Part shown: positions 11,354 to 22,885 of the stretch, piece by piece
How positions within the stretch are numbered: the stretch's first letter is position 1
How the letters are laid out: the number at the start of each line of letters is the position of its first letter
Assembly: GCA_951799445.1 (NCBI GenBank)
Contig: OX637296.1
Span: 22,878,001 to 22,942,000 of the forward strand
Direction: 5' to 3'
From: Pseudisothecium myosuroides
Lineage: Eukaryota; Streptophyta; Bryopsida; Hypnales; Lembophyllaceae
Length of the DNA stretch: 64,000 nucleotides
Notes under the pieces: generated by a model
Told to the model about the DNA's origin: nothing
Database searches by the model: none
What the model saw: only the letters and a program-made list of their open reading frames with translations
Program-made: the position numbers and the translations under genes

Positions 11354-12588
11354 ATTATAATAATAAGAACCATGTGGATTGTGGAATTGCTTATTTGTGC
11401 GATTTTAGGTGTAGTTATTTTAACCCCTCACCGCCCAAGGGGCCCAAAAGTGTCCTCACACAGTTTCAAGTCCAATTCAAAGTATTGTAACTTTTGCATC
11501 CGATGTCCAAATTTGATAAAACTTGTTGATAAATTTGCGCCTTCTCTTCTAGTTTGTGTGGTAAAATTTTCAGATCAATCCAAGAGGTAATGATTTTTTG
11601 GAAGCCAATTGAAGTTCACAGGTTCAATTCGATTCACCAAAGTGCAATTCATGGCTACAACTTCGGGGGCTTGTATCTCCTTCATCCGTTGTTCGATTTC
11701 AATAAAATTTGTTGGGTTATATTCCCCTTGAAGTCTAGTTATTGTGGTAAAATTTTCACGTCAATCCAAGTTTTTTTGAATGTTTGGGAGCAATTCGAAA
11801 TTCAAAATCCCGGCATTCTTGGACTACAGTGAACTTCGGCGGCTTGTATCTTCTTCATACAGTGTCCGTTTCCAATAAAAAAATTTGAGAAAGTTGCGCA
11901 TACTAGTCTAGTTTGTGTGGCTAAAATTTCATATCAATCCAAGAAGATATGAATGACTGAGAAGCATTTTAGTAGAAGGAGGTTCAGCCTCGTCTGTGTT
12001 TTCTGCAACTTTTCTTGCCTATTTTTTGACATTTGCAAGCTATTTTGCAAGCACATTGAGTCAATTGAATGATATTTTTTTTCATCAATGTGTTTGTATG
12101 CTGGTTTTGAATCACTTTATAGTTTAAAGTTTTTTCATTTGATTAGGTTTAGAAATCAAATTTCGCCTCTAAATGTGTTTTTAGGAAAATTTCAGCATCC
12201 TTTTTCAACACTAAAACATTATAATCTCGCAATCTATCTGGTCAAATGACTTCAAATTTGATACACATCATTTACAACATGTACACTACAAGATTGTACG
12301 GTTAAGATCTCTATAGCTTAGTGACATTTAGATCTATATCACTTCAAAAGTAGTGATGTTTTTGAACCCAAAATGGCCTTGGGCGGTGAGGGGTTAAGGT
12401 ATGTTTGCACTTGGTGTTTAAGAGTGTTGTTATCAAGGGCCTTAGGAACAAATTTAGACCTACTTCTGGACCGGATTCACATTGCAAACATCACCCCTAA
12501 CACCAAGTGCAAACATACTTCAAGGTAACTTCATCCTAAATTGCACAAATAAGCAATTCCACAATCTATATGGTTCTTATTATTATAT
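11354..12588. mobile_element. Foldback MITE of about 260 bp, split by a nested TTAA element
   Basis: The outer arms are inverted copies of each other. TAATAATAAGAACCAT then GATTGTGGAATTGCTTATTT near 11360-11400 is mirrored at 12540-12588. Further in, GTATGTTTGCACTTGGTG at about 12399 is mirrored at about 12500-12520. Removing the nested element at 11424-12393 plus one TTAA restores a nearly continuous left arm, so the foldback was there first. I could not define a clear target duplication for the outer element. Confidence 0.65.
11424..12393. mobile_element. TTAA-flanked element, CCCCTCACCGCCCAAGG subfamily (970 bp)
   Basis: TTAA borders are at 11420-11423 and 12394-12397. The terminal inverted repeat is essentially perfect: CCCCTCACCGCCCAAGG at the left and CCTTGGGCGGTGAGGGG at the right. 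The interior has several related modules ending in phrases such as AAAATTTTCAGATCAATCC and AAAATTTCATATCAATCC, spaced 150-200 bases apart, and a GATTGTACGGTTAAGATC block about 100 bases from the right end. The short frames inside look spurious. Confidence 0.8.
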
Positions 12589-15043
12589 TGAACAACTTTT
12601 AGTGGGGTATTGGTGGTAGTCAAAAGGGGATTCTAGATTCTCTTAGAATGCATTTTTTAGACATCGTTAGGGTGTTTATTTGGTGATTTGTCACTAGATT
12701 CTAAATCCTATTAGAGGATTCAACCAATGCATGTGATTCCCTCAAAATATCCACCTTTGCTAGGAGGGCACACAAGGCTCTACCACTGCTCTACAATTCC
12801 AAAAAAAATCCGTTGAATAAACTATTAGTTTTCAAAATGCTGAAAATAGGTGTCTCTAAAACCAACCATAGACTCTTATAAATAGTGGGAATACATTTTA
12901 GGCAAGAATCTGGAGTGTTTGGTTTTAGAAAGCGGTTGAAATTGGGTGTAATTACCTTATATGTAGAAGAAAAAGTAGGTTTGACAAAGTTGTTGTCCCC
13001 AACAAAATTGCAATTTTGGAGTGCCAAAGAAAATATTTTGGCCCGGCCAAGCATTTATTGCTCATTTTTCATGCAAAAAACACTAGGTTGGGCTTCTTTG
13101 GCTTATTATTGGCAATGCGTAGTTACCTCAAGCTTACATCAAGAAATAGGGGGAATCATAGTTGAATATTAATCCAACTTGTGGAAACATGATATGTGTC
13201 CCTTTTTTCGACAACCTCGTTATCAAATTCCTCAAACTCGTTGAAACTTCCTACTTGCCCAAATCCTTAATTGCATGTTCTTCCAACTTAATGAATCACA
13301 AGTATGCTCACATAATCAAGGTTTACACCTAACTTTATAGAATTGGAGGTGGTAGAATTTACCTTTGAATGTGTGCTTGTTGATGGATTCACTGGAGGGA
13401 ATCATTGGTCCTTGAGAATGGATCACATTTGCTTCTAGAGTTGCTATCCAGGCTACTATCACTCCCCCTAATGTGACATTTGGGATCAACCATTCTTTTG
13501 AGGCTAACCTTGAAACCTTTTACTCTCTATCCTCTATTTTCTTGCTATTTGTGAGTGAAATCTTGTGGTTTTATTTTTTCAAAGATGAAATTTCTTGTCG
13601 AATAAATGTTACTAAAAAATTCAAAGTTTCTTGTTATCATAATATTTTGAAGAAAAAATGAAGAAAATTTATATCAAATACAAAATATGCTTAACCTCTA
13701 AAGGATAGAGCCCATGACCATGTAATCAAATCTCAAATTCTCCATTTTAATTTTCAGAGATGAATTCACATGTCTAATAGATGTTGTAATATTTTTAGAT
13801 TTTTTTGTGAAGAATTCAAATTACCATGTGTTTTTGAAAAAATAATGAAGTAAATTCATATCAAATACAAGGCATTCTAAAAAGATCTGAAAACTCTTAT
13901 TATAATACATTATGAAATAGAAGTACATCTTAGTATAGAATATTCTACTACAAAGAGATTTTTGTGCCATTCTATATTTAGAAAGGTAATTATAGAACCT
14001 CAACTCTAAACTTCAATAAAGTGTTCATTTTCAAAACTTTCAAGTGGAGTAGGATCTAGACTTCTAAAGCTTCATTTGATTAGTTTTCCTTAAAAGCAAA
14101 AAAAACATTTGAATATCAAAATGGTATCTCATAGATTTTATCAACTGTCTTGTGTAAAATCAAAAAACAACTAATATGATTTAAATTTAACTCAAATGCC
14201 CACTCAAATGATGTATGTATAGCATTACAAAAATTGCACACTGAAACAAAAATATTAGATGAAAATCATTTGTTCTGCAATTTAAAAAGACTCTTTGACC
14301 ATCCTAAATTTTTTTGTCCCATGCATTAACTTGATACAAGATGCTAATTGTTGAATTATCAATCACAACTTCCCTTTTATCCTTGGAACATCCATTTTAC
14401 AAAGCTTTAAGAAAATCCAAACCCCTAAAATCTAAACTAAGGCATGTACATCCATGATCAACATTGCCCCAAAACACCTATTACATGTGGACCAAAAAGC
14501 AACATAAGAAAATAGAAGTTGATTACAAAATATTTACACAATCAAAACATGAGAATCTAACAAAGCCTAGTGTTGTTTTTTGGTATATCTAGAGATAGTG
14601 TTTTGAAAATTCAATACTTATTCACATTATGTCCAAATTATACATGTCAAATTGCATTGAATTTTTCTTTTAATTGCCAATAAGATTTGATAAAATAATT
14701 CATGTTTTATAGTATTAACTATATAATTGAGTTGAAACTACACTAATAATGAAACTTAGTATTATAGTACCTATAGTGTTATTTACCCTATCATACAACT
14801 CACTTTATTTCTCAGGTAGTTGACAATTAGTGTTCATATTAAATACCAATTTTGTGTTGAAGTGAACTATCTCCATCCTAATTTAGTTTTTTGGGTGGAA
14901 ATTTAGTTGACAATTAGTGTTCATGTTGCTATTTAGTGTTTGGTAATAGTAGCGATGTTGTTGTCACTTAATGTTAGAGTTTGTAATTAATAGAATTAAT
15001 CGAAAAGTTGTCCTATTTTTGTGAACTTGTGTCAGAGGAAGGT
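12589..15043. other. AT-rich intergenic stretch, no gene seen
   Basis: No convincing coding frame is present and the short open frames are AT-rich without motifs. I see no terminal repeats pairing across this interval, although part of it is probably decayed transposon sequence. Confidence 0.5.
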
Positions 15044-15047
15044 TTAA

Positions 15048-16886
15048 CCCCTAAAGGACCGAGGCCTTTTTTCTGCCAAAAAACACTAAAAATTGCCATT
15101 TCTATAGCAAAGAGTAAAAATAAAATAAAATTGTTTTTTTTTCACATCTAACCATAGGATCTTACACCTAACTAGTACGGAGTATAAAAAAGTGCAAAAA
15201 ATTTCAAAAATTTTGACCGCACAGATTGCAAGATATTTGCATTTAACCCCTAGAGGACTGTTGTCCCTCTGGGGGACAAATGCGTTTTCGGGCAGGTACC
15301 TACGGGCTGAAATTTTTTTGTGATTTTTTGAAACTTTTTTTGAAGATAGAAAAACTGATAAGCTTTGTGGGAATATAATTTTTTTCACAATCGGTACCCG
15401 GGAAAAAAAGTTATGACCAAATAAGCTCAAAACAAGGGACGGGGGGCAGCTCAGGCAGCAAAAAAAATGGACAAAAATTTTAATTTTTTTTTAATATTTT
15501 TTTCTCATAGATTATATTTTTGCCTATCTGGAAAGCTTTTAATCATTTCATTTGGATATATTATGAGAAAGTTATGGACATTCTTGTTTTTCGGGCAATT
15601 AGAGCATCTTCTTGAAAAAAATAACTTGTAGGATTCATTTCTGAATGCAATTTTTCAAATTTTTCAAATTTTTTTTTGCATGGTTTAGCTTACTTGCTAG
15701 AACAATCTCACCATTGGAATTAGTGCATTTTAATTCCATCTAAGAGATTTTCCTTCTATCTCGTACCTACTTCTACTTAACAATTTTTTTAAGAATGATA
15801 ATTAAGTTTTTTTGACTTTTTTTTTTTTTCCTAGGCTCTCAACTCAATTTTCAACTATAAAGATTTAAAGCTCAAAACTCTGTAGTGCAAAAATTTTAAG
15901 TTAAAAATGTTCAAAGTCAAAAAATGTGGTCCCGCAATGTGCTGAAAAACTTGTTTTTTCCACTTTAAACGCAGATATCTTGCAATCTGTGCGGTCAAAA
16001 ATTATGAAATTTTTTACACACACTCTCATACTAGTTAAATGTCAGATCCTACGGTTAGATGTGAAAAAAAAAACATTTTTCAATTTTTTTTACTTTTTGC
16101 TACAGAAATGGCAGCTTTGAGTGTCTTTTGGCAGAAAAAAGGCCTTGGTCCTTTAGGGGTTAAAGTGGAAAAAATAAGTTTTTCAACACATTGCGGGACC
16201 TGATTTTTTGACTTTGAACATTTTAACTTAAAATTTTTGCACTCCAAAGTTTTGAGCTTTAAATCTTTATAGTGGAAAATTGAGTTGAGAGCCTAGGAAA
16301 AAAAAATTCAAAAAAACTTAATTATCGTTCTTAAAAAAATTGTTAAGTAGAAGTAGGTACGAGATAGAAGGAAAATCTAAAATATTAATATCTCTTAGAT
16401 GGAATTAAAATGCACTAATCCCAATGGTGAGATTGTTCTAGCAAGTAAACTAAACCATGCAAAAAAAAAATTTGAAAAATTTGAAAAATTGCATTCAGAA
16501 ATGAGTCCTACAAGTTATTTTTTTCAAGAAGATGCTCTAACTGCCCGAAAAACAAGAATGTCCATAACTTTCTCATAACAAATCCAAATGAAATGAATCA
16601 AAGCTTTCCAGATAGACAAAAATATAATCTATGAGAAAAAAAAATTTTAATTCAAATTTTTGTCCATTTTTTTCTACCCGGGCTGCCCCCCATTCCCTGT
16701 TTTGAGCTTATTTGGTCATAATTGTTGTTCCCGAGCACTGATTGTGAAAAAAATTGTATTCCCACAAAGCTTATCAGTTTTTTTTATCTTCAAAAAAAGT
16801 TTCAAAAAATCACAAAAAAATTTCAGCCCGTAGGTACCTGCCCGAAAACGCATTTGTCCCGCGAAGGGACAATAGTCCTTTAGGGG
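15048..16886. mobile_element. TTAA-flanked element of 922 bp, interrupted by a reversed copy of itself
   Basis: Outer TTAA borders are at 15044-15047 and 16887-16890. The left end is CCCCTAAAGGACCGAGGCC and the right end read inward is CCCCTAAAGGACTATTG. The left part (15048-15246) runs as far as the phrase GACCGCACAGATTGCAAG plus a few bases. It then stops at a TTAA, and the rest resumes at 16164 with AGTGGAAAAAATAAG. The uninterrupted relative at 37617-38534 reads straight through this point as GCGTTTAAAGTG, which shows the original TTAA target. The intervening bases are a second copy in the opposite orientation. Confidence 0.85.
15247..16159. mobile_element. Nested TTAA-flanked element, inverted relative to its host copy (913 bp)
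   Basis: TTAA borders lie at 15243-15246 and 16160-16163. Ends are CCCCTAGAGGACTGTTG and, inward from the right, CCCCTAAAGGACCAAGGCC. Internal landmarks are a repeated AAAGTTATG, the phrase TTGTTTTTCGGGCAATT at about 15584 and GATCCTACGGTTAGATG at about 16045. It is collinear with 37617-38534 on the opposite strand. No transposase frame is visible. Confidence 0.85.
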
Positions 16887-17255
16887 TTAACTAAGAATAT
16901 AACAAAACAAACACGACACCAAACTCAATCACACATGGGTTTCGATGCTCTAGGGTGTTTGGTCCTTTGTTTTTCCAAAACTTTGGCTCCTAGTCCTACC
17001 TTTCACACACTTTACGATTAACTCTAATGTTGCAAATACTAAATTTCATTATTAGTACAGTCACAATTATAGGTGTGTATACCGGTATGGACTGCATTGT
17101 AACCAATTTTTTTTCTAGCACCATGGTGCCAAACTCCAATGTTGTGGCATAGTTACACTGATTTAAATTTGGAGGGACCATCCTCCATTTACTGCATGTT
17201 GTACTGCTACAGTGCAAAAGAAAAACCCTGATTGCTGCAACAGGGTGGACAAGGG

Positions 17256-17283
17256 TTTAGGGTTTTAACACCGTTTAGGGTTT
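17256..17283 (+). promoter_or_regulatory. Two telo-box motifs upstream of the COA3-like gene
   Basis: TTTAGGGTTTT at 17256-17266 and TTTAGGGTTT at 17274-17283 match the plant telo-box (AAACCCTAA on the other strand), which is enriched near the starts of plant genes for translation and organelle biogenesis. They lie 216-243 bases before the ATG, so they are in the core promoter or 5' leader. Confidence 0.55.
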
Positions 17284-17498
17284 CATATCTGTGTTTCTTG
17301 AGGTCTTCTTACTTTTGCTTCACTTGTGCTGCTCTCTATTGTTTGTTTCACAATTACTCTCCCTCTGTTTGTTCTTCCGAGTGCACTCCCAGTTGCGCGT
17401 TAGCTGCAGGCACTATCTCGGGTTTTATTGTAATTGTGCAAAAACTCTTCGCATTTTCTAGAACCCTGTTTCCCGAAGTTGTTGCGTGGTTCGTGGTG

Positions 17499-17711
17499 AT
17501 GGCGGGTGCAGACAAGCTCCTGGGAATGGACAAGTTGCGGGCGCAAAACCTCCTTGTGGCGGGTGGCCTCACCTCCTTCGTGGGCGCCGTCTACTTATAC
17601 ACCATGAAGGCCGTGGGCTCCGGCGACGACCTTCAAGAGGCCGTCCAAATCTTGAAGCAGGAGAAGCAGGAGAAAGAAGCGACCTCCGCTGCTCCTTCCG
17701 CAGCTTCTTAG
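17499..17711 (+). CDS. COA3: COA3-like mitochondrial cytochrome c oxidase assembly factor
   Basis: The 70-residue product starts MAGADKLLGMDKLRAQN. It has one hydrophobic segment, about residues 17-40 (LLVAGGLTSFVGAVYLYTM), followed by a charged helix with KQEKQEKE and an Ala/Ser tail. The R-x-x-N start of the membrane segment, the Y-x-YT at its end and the acidic/basic helix after it match the COA3/CCDC56 family. Those are small inner-membrane proteins that help mature COX1 during complex IV assembly. The frame is open upstream to 17232, but that extension is Cys/Phe-rich and unlike the family, so the ATG at 17499 is preferred. The sequence around it is much more GC-rich than the leader. The gene appears intronless. 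The family call rests on a short protein and is less certain than ALKBH6. Confidence 0.7.
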   Translation: MAGADKLLGMDKLRAQNLLVAGGLTSFVGAVYLYTMKAVGSGDDLQEAVQILKQEKQEKEATSAAPSAAS

Positions 17712-20700
17712 CTTCACTTTGTGGACTTTCTTGTAATCTTTCTCATCTTACAGGACAATTTGAATCCTTGCAGGTACGCGAGCCATTTGCACGCCGAGAA
17801 TTCGAGAATCGAGTAGAGCTCCCGACTGCATTTTACCGGATTAGGGTTAGGGTTCTGATTCTAAGCTGCACGCGTCCAATTCGTGGATGTTTTTGTTCTT
17901 GCTGTAGATTCCGTTTATGAATTCTCAGGGGCTTTACTGGGATTGCGCGTGAAAGTTCGATGGGATTCAACTGCACTTGGATGTAGGAGTGTTATGCCCT
18001 AATTAGTTGTGAAGAAGAGTCTGCTTGTGATTAACTTCTCAACTGCTTAAGGCCATCAAGACTCCTATAACTTGCTGTTACATTTGACTCATGAATGAAA
18101 TGGGAGAGACCAAGCGTAGAAATACTAAAGTGCTGGCAATTCCCGTTCTTATACCGTGAAGATCTCCGTTTAGATTTTGTGTGTAAATATTGTTTAACTT
18201 TCCCGAGTAATGTGTTCGTATGCTGTCTTGAATTTCTTGTTTTATGTTAAAAATGTGGTCGTATTCAAGTGTCCTATTAGCAAGTTTCCGAGTAGTTGAT
18301 GAGCCACATTACAGGCAACGTTTTGTGCCTCCATTTCCGGAATGGGGGATCAATAATGCGGGATAAAAGTGGTGAATTTTTGGAACCTCATCATTGCTCC
18401 AGGGCTGAATTGGTTAAATGTGGTTGAGAGTACTTAATCTGAAACCCTATCATTGCTTACTTTGTCTAATTAGAAGCAGATGAGCCCACGATGATGAGTC
18501 TTCAATCATGATCAGTTATCAACTTTGAAAACTGGTGTTCACCCCGGTGCTCGGTGACATCTTTCAAAATCTTCCATCTAATGTTGGAAAAGTTGTTGAA
18601 GGATGGAATTGTGTTACAGGGGCAAGCTCTGTCTAAGCGACGAGAATCTCCAACAACGGAAACGACTACCTAAGTTATATTCTGAAACCTACAATTGGCA
18701 TGAGAATGTTACTGCTGCAAAGCGCACTTTCACATATTGCTTTTGATTGTGAGTCCTGTGGTTGCACCGAAATTGCTCAGGCTGGTGACGAATCCTTATC
18801 TCGTCTTTATCCTTTGTGAACATCGCTTCAAAATGGCGTTGTGTTTGTTGGACACAGCAGGACAGTTTCTGATGGTTGCACTCAGTATATTCTTTTTTGC
18901 TTTCACATCACACCGTGAGAATCAACCGAAAGGTTACGTCTAATAAGCGAATACAAACGACTTGGCTTACAATATGGAGAAACCACAGCAACTCCCCGAA
19001 ATCCAGTTAATTGGGTTAATTCAGTTGGTTTGAATTTGAATGAATTCTAATTCTACTCTACTACAGATGTTGAGTGGCAATTAATCAAACCGAGCAGGGT
19101 GAAAGTGATTTAGGGTTGTGAGGAGTTTTGAGGTTTTTTCCTAACTGAACTGGACGTCCTATGAAGTTGGTCTTGAAGCCAAACAACGACAGTGATTGAT
19201 TCTGAATGGAGTCGGCGTTGCAGCCTCGAGATTCTAAAAAGTACTAGACTTTCCCGGCAAGTGAAGCGAGGATTTTGTGTACTTGATTATTGACTGACTC
19301 GTGTGCATTGCAATTTGAATTTGGTGACAAAGGGGATTTTGTAACTGGCGAGGTTTCTCAATTATAGTAAAGCACACAACCTGAACCCTTTGAATTATTC
19401 CAATGGCGCCCTGCACTATATTTCCTTGTTTGAAATCTCATTTTGAAATCGGCTGTATGGTACTCCGTAGAAAGCTCCTTTATCGAACTCTTTGTTGCTT
19501 TTCTTCTGTATCAGATGCGCACGAAGTAAAGTCCCAACGGCGCTCAACCTAGACTAAGTTAAGGAGTGTTTCTCAATGAAGTTAAAACGAGTGTCCCTTC
19601 AACTCGGCAATGGGCGAATTGAATCAGGTGAACGTCCAAAACTCCAGCACGTTTGCACACACACTGCACACGCACCATTAGAAGCCTTGTCAGGGAGAAA
19701 CAACGTAACAATGCTGGGTAGTGGGTACTGACAAGTCGTTTGAAATCCACGAGATTGTAGGGTTTAAGGGGTTTTCTAAATCCTAGAATCTTCACTCAAA
19801 TCCTAGAATGTGAGTTCTCAAAGAAAGATTTAGGGTTAAGGATATTGATAGATCTTCAAAGTTTTGTTTGGTGTTGGATTCCACGTACACTCGTGAGACC
19901 CGCTCTCACCTGACTGTCACCTCCGACAATCTGCATAGAATCCTTGAAATTTCTATTTTAATCCTGGGGTCTGCACCGAAGTGTGTTAATTTGGTTGGTG
20001 TATTCTCACTCTTTGGCTTAATTTATATTTTGAAACATGATCAAGTGTGTGATGCAGAGCTGATCAGTGACTAACTTATGTTGGCTGAAGCATCGTAAGT
20101 GTGATTCAGAGGTTATCAGCATCTCTCTCTGGTTTATTAATGATCCTGTTGTAAATTGTGTGACTGCCAAGGTTGGATCCAGATTTGCTCGAGGTGCTGT
20201 GGTTATGGTTTTTGTCAAGTTTGAATAATAATCCCTACCTTAGTCAGACTGGTATACAACTGCAACTACAAGAGGTGTTAATTATTCTTTCCATTGTTGA
20301 ACTAGTCAAGCAATTGAGTAAGATTGGACAAGTGTATATCAGTGTATGTGGTCAAGATTCATTTGAGCAAAATTATTTGACTGAATGCGAGTAGCATTCT
20401 TTGTATCCAGCTTTATCCCATTGTATCCTCTGAGGATTTCTCGAAACTAGCGCATTGGCATTTATCATTAAGCATGCAGTAAGTATTTTTACAAATTACT
20501 TGGACTGTTGTGCACTTACAAGGTTAGTTAGAACCCACATTCCCTCCCTTTGGAACCAGATTACCGGAAGAAGAGGAACTGAACTGCAGAAGAAGAAGAA
20601 TTGAACTGCAGCCTACCTTCGAGGCTGGCGTGAAGTTGCTATTCAAATGAATTTCAAGTCGTATCCAAAAGTTGACACCAAGATGACATACATTTATTAA

Positions 20701-21440
20701 AAGGGAGACTCAATCCATCCCAAAATGATCTTCTTGTTGGACAAATTGTTTGGGATGAAGTATTAAAAATAATGTTATTTCAACCCGTTTTGAGCAGTAA
20801 GTAGAGTTTAGTGCACTCCTATTGCTTTGAAACTTTGAGTTTCAGAGCCTTTCTCAAAGTGTAGTTTCACATAGGCATTTTCAAAGAGCTCCACAGGGCA
20901 TTTAACTCTTGAGTGTGAGGTTGTCGTTTTGTGAGCAATTACTATGGGCCTAAGACCATGTGTGGACCTTTGTTTTGCCTTCCAAAAAAGGCCTAGAGCT
21001 TCATCTCCTTCAATTAGGCAACATTCAACAAGATGCAAAAAACAAGAACAAACAATGTTGATTGACTCCTTCAGTCATTTCATTTGTCTTTCGATTGATG
21101 ATTGCACAGATGGAGGGAAAACTACCGCCTAGAGCTCCTTTGTCATTCCCAGATAACAATCAAAAGCCGAATTTGACCAATTCAAAAGGTTACAATGCGC
21201 AACCGGAAGATCATTATGGGACAAAAAAATTAAGGGGAACCAAAAAACTATTTTGGGAAGGAGGGAGTACATACTGATTTTGGAAATATACCTAGAGTAA
21301 TGATGGGCTTTTGGATTAGTGGCACATTTGGGATGCCTATCAAGCCAAAATTTGACGGAACAGAATTTTCCATCATGCCAAATTCACTCCACCTAAAACT
21401 GAATGGGTTTTCCATCCTGGAGCAATTAATGCTATCTTAG
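17712..21440. other. Intergenic stretch after the COA3-like gene, no further gene resolved
   Basis: The first few hundred bases are probably the 3' leader-out of the COA3-like gene. A GATTAGGGTTAGGGTTCTG run near 17840 contains telomere-like repeats. Composition stays less AT-rich than in the repeat deserts up to about 20.6 kb, so an unrecognised exon is possible, but no frame over 75 codons carries a motif I know. I see no transposon ends here. Confidence 0.4.
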
Positions 21441-21442
21441 TA

Positions 21443-22012
21443 CAATAGAACTTCTCTAAGGTGAACTTCTCTAAGAGTAGCTCCACCACACACTTAAACA
21501 TAGGCATGATCGGGACTATTGAGGGAAGGAGACATTTTCAAGCTCCACTGCGTCACCGCTAAAGACTTTCCGAGTTTTCCTGGGCAACGCTATAAGGCTC
21601 CACACCCACGCCATTTTGGAGGTGTTTTGCGCCCATGGGAGAGCTCTTGCAATGACTCAACCCTTTGTCTATGGAGAAATCATTCTCTTTCATGACGTCA
21701 TTGATGATGTAAAACGAGTTGGATAAGGCGTTGCGAAGGGGTGAAGCGTGGATTGCACTGCAGCTCTTCCAGAAGAAGGGGAGATGGAATGACAATTGTC
21801 CCCCGACTTCACTCTGTAAAAACCATTTCCCGTTCTTTTCTACGTTGATGCAGTGGGGTTGCTTTAAGGCAATGACCTCTCTAAAGTGATGGAGAATCGA
21901 TTGCCCGGTCCTGCACTACACCCAATTTCAAACATGTACACATTAGAAAAGTTCTTTGAGATTCTTGAGCATGGAGACTTGAGCCGGCTATTACTTTAGA
22001 GAAGTTCCACTG
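21443..22012. mobile_element. TA-flanked MITE with GAACTTCTCTAA termini (570 bp)
   Basis: TA dinucleotides flank the element at 21441-21442 and 22013-22014. The left end reads CAATAGAACTTCTCTAAGG. The right end read inward is CAGTGGAACTTCTCTAAAG, a matching terminal inverted repeat. A second GAACTTCTCTAA lies a few bases inside the left end. TA duplication and this terminus are typical of Tc1/mariner-pogo relatives. The interior encodes no recognisable transposase. Confidence 0.65.
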
Positions 22013-22359
22013 TATGGACTGTGGCTACCAGGGAGGCACGCAACAAAGATAAAGATTCATATGGGGTTGTCCAAGAGAAGCAGCAAATGAGAAGCCTGAG
22101 GTTCCAGAGCATGATCGAAAGCCCATCTCCATCCTCAAAACAAGGGGAAAACATTCTCATAGTTCATACGGGCCTGCACCGCAGCCGGCATCACGGGCCT
22201 CACTAGGGCAATTTGGAATCAAGCTATGGTCGTTACTAATAAGTTATGCTAATTGGGATAAGAAGCTGCATCACTTGCAAAGGAAAATAGAAAAAAAAAA
22301 AAAAATCAAGTTGGAGCTTCCCCCAAAGAAAAACTAACTACTCCGTAATACATTGCTTT

Positions 22360-22885
22360 TAGGAAAATCCTGATGGACGAATTGTCCAGATACATTTTGT
22401 GAAGGTCAGATTTAATATAAATTAGGTCGTTTTTGTAAAAATAATAAAAATAATAGAAAGTGTCGCATGGCGTCTATTGATTGGTGCAAGGTGACGTGGA
22501 CTTGTCAAAATGTAATGTGGAAATTCCATTTTGACACTTCTATGTTGAATTAGACCTTCACGTACGATACTCCATAGGTGAAGTGGAGACTATTTGTTTG
22601 ACCGGCAGAAAATTTAACCCTAGAACGTTGGAATGGTCACCCACTATAGAAATCATCTTTTTAAGTACCGTGGGAATCATTTGCTTAACCCCTAAAGGAT
22701 CACAAGGCCCCAAGGTGGCTTAGGAAGTTCTTGATGGACTGATTGTCTAAATACATTTAGTTACTCCATAGGTGAAATGGAGATTTTTTGTCTAATTGGC
22801 GAAAAATTTAAACCTTGGAATGTCAGGCTAGTCACCCACTGTGAAAATCATCCTTCTGCATACCATGCGAATCATTTGCTTTAAA
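22360..22885. repeat. Diverged direct duplication split by a TTAACCCCTAAAGG terminus
   Basis: The segment from AGGAAAATCCTGATGGAC (about 22360) recurs from AGGAAGTTCTTGATGGAC (about 22712). Both include ACTCCATAGGTGAA-TGGAGA, GTCACCCACT-T and GAATCATTTGCTT. The first copy also contains an internal hairpin in which TGTCAAAATG pairs with CATTTTGACA (22505-22537). TTAACCCCTAAAGGATCAC at 22685 looks like the left end of the TTAA family, but I found no partner end. Confidence 0.45.

Noticed and set aside
17486..17920. Open frame of 144 codons in another frame over the COA3-like gene
   Set aside because: Arg/Gly/Leu-rich shadow with no family resemblance. The 17499 frame gives a coherent membrane protein.
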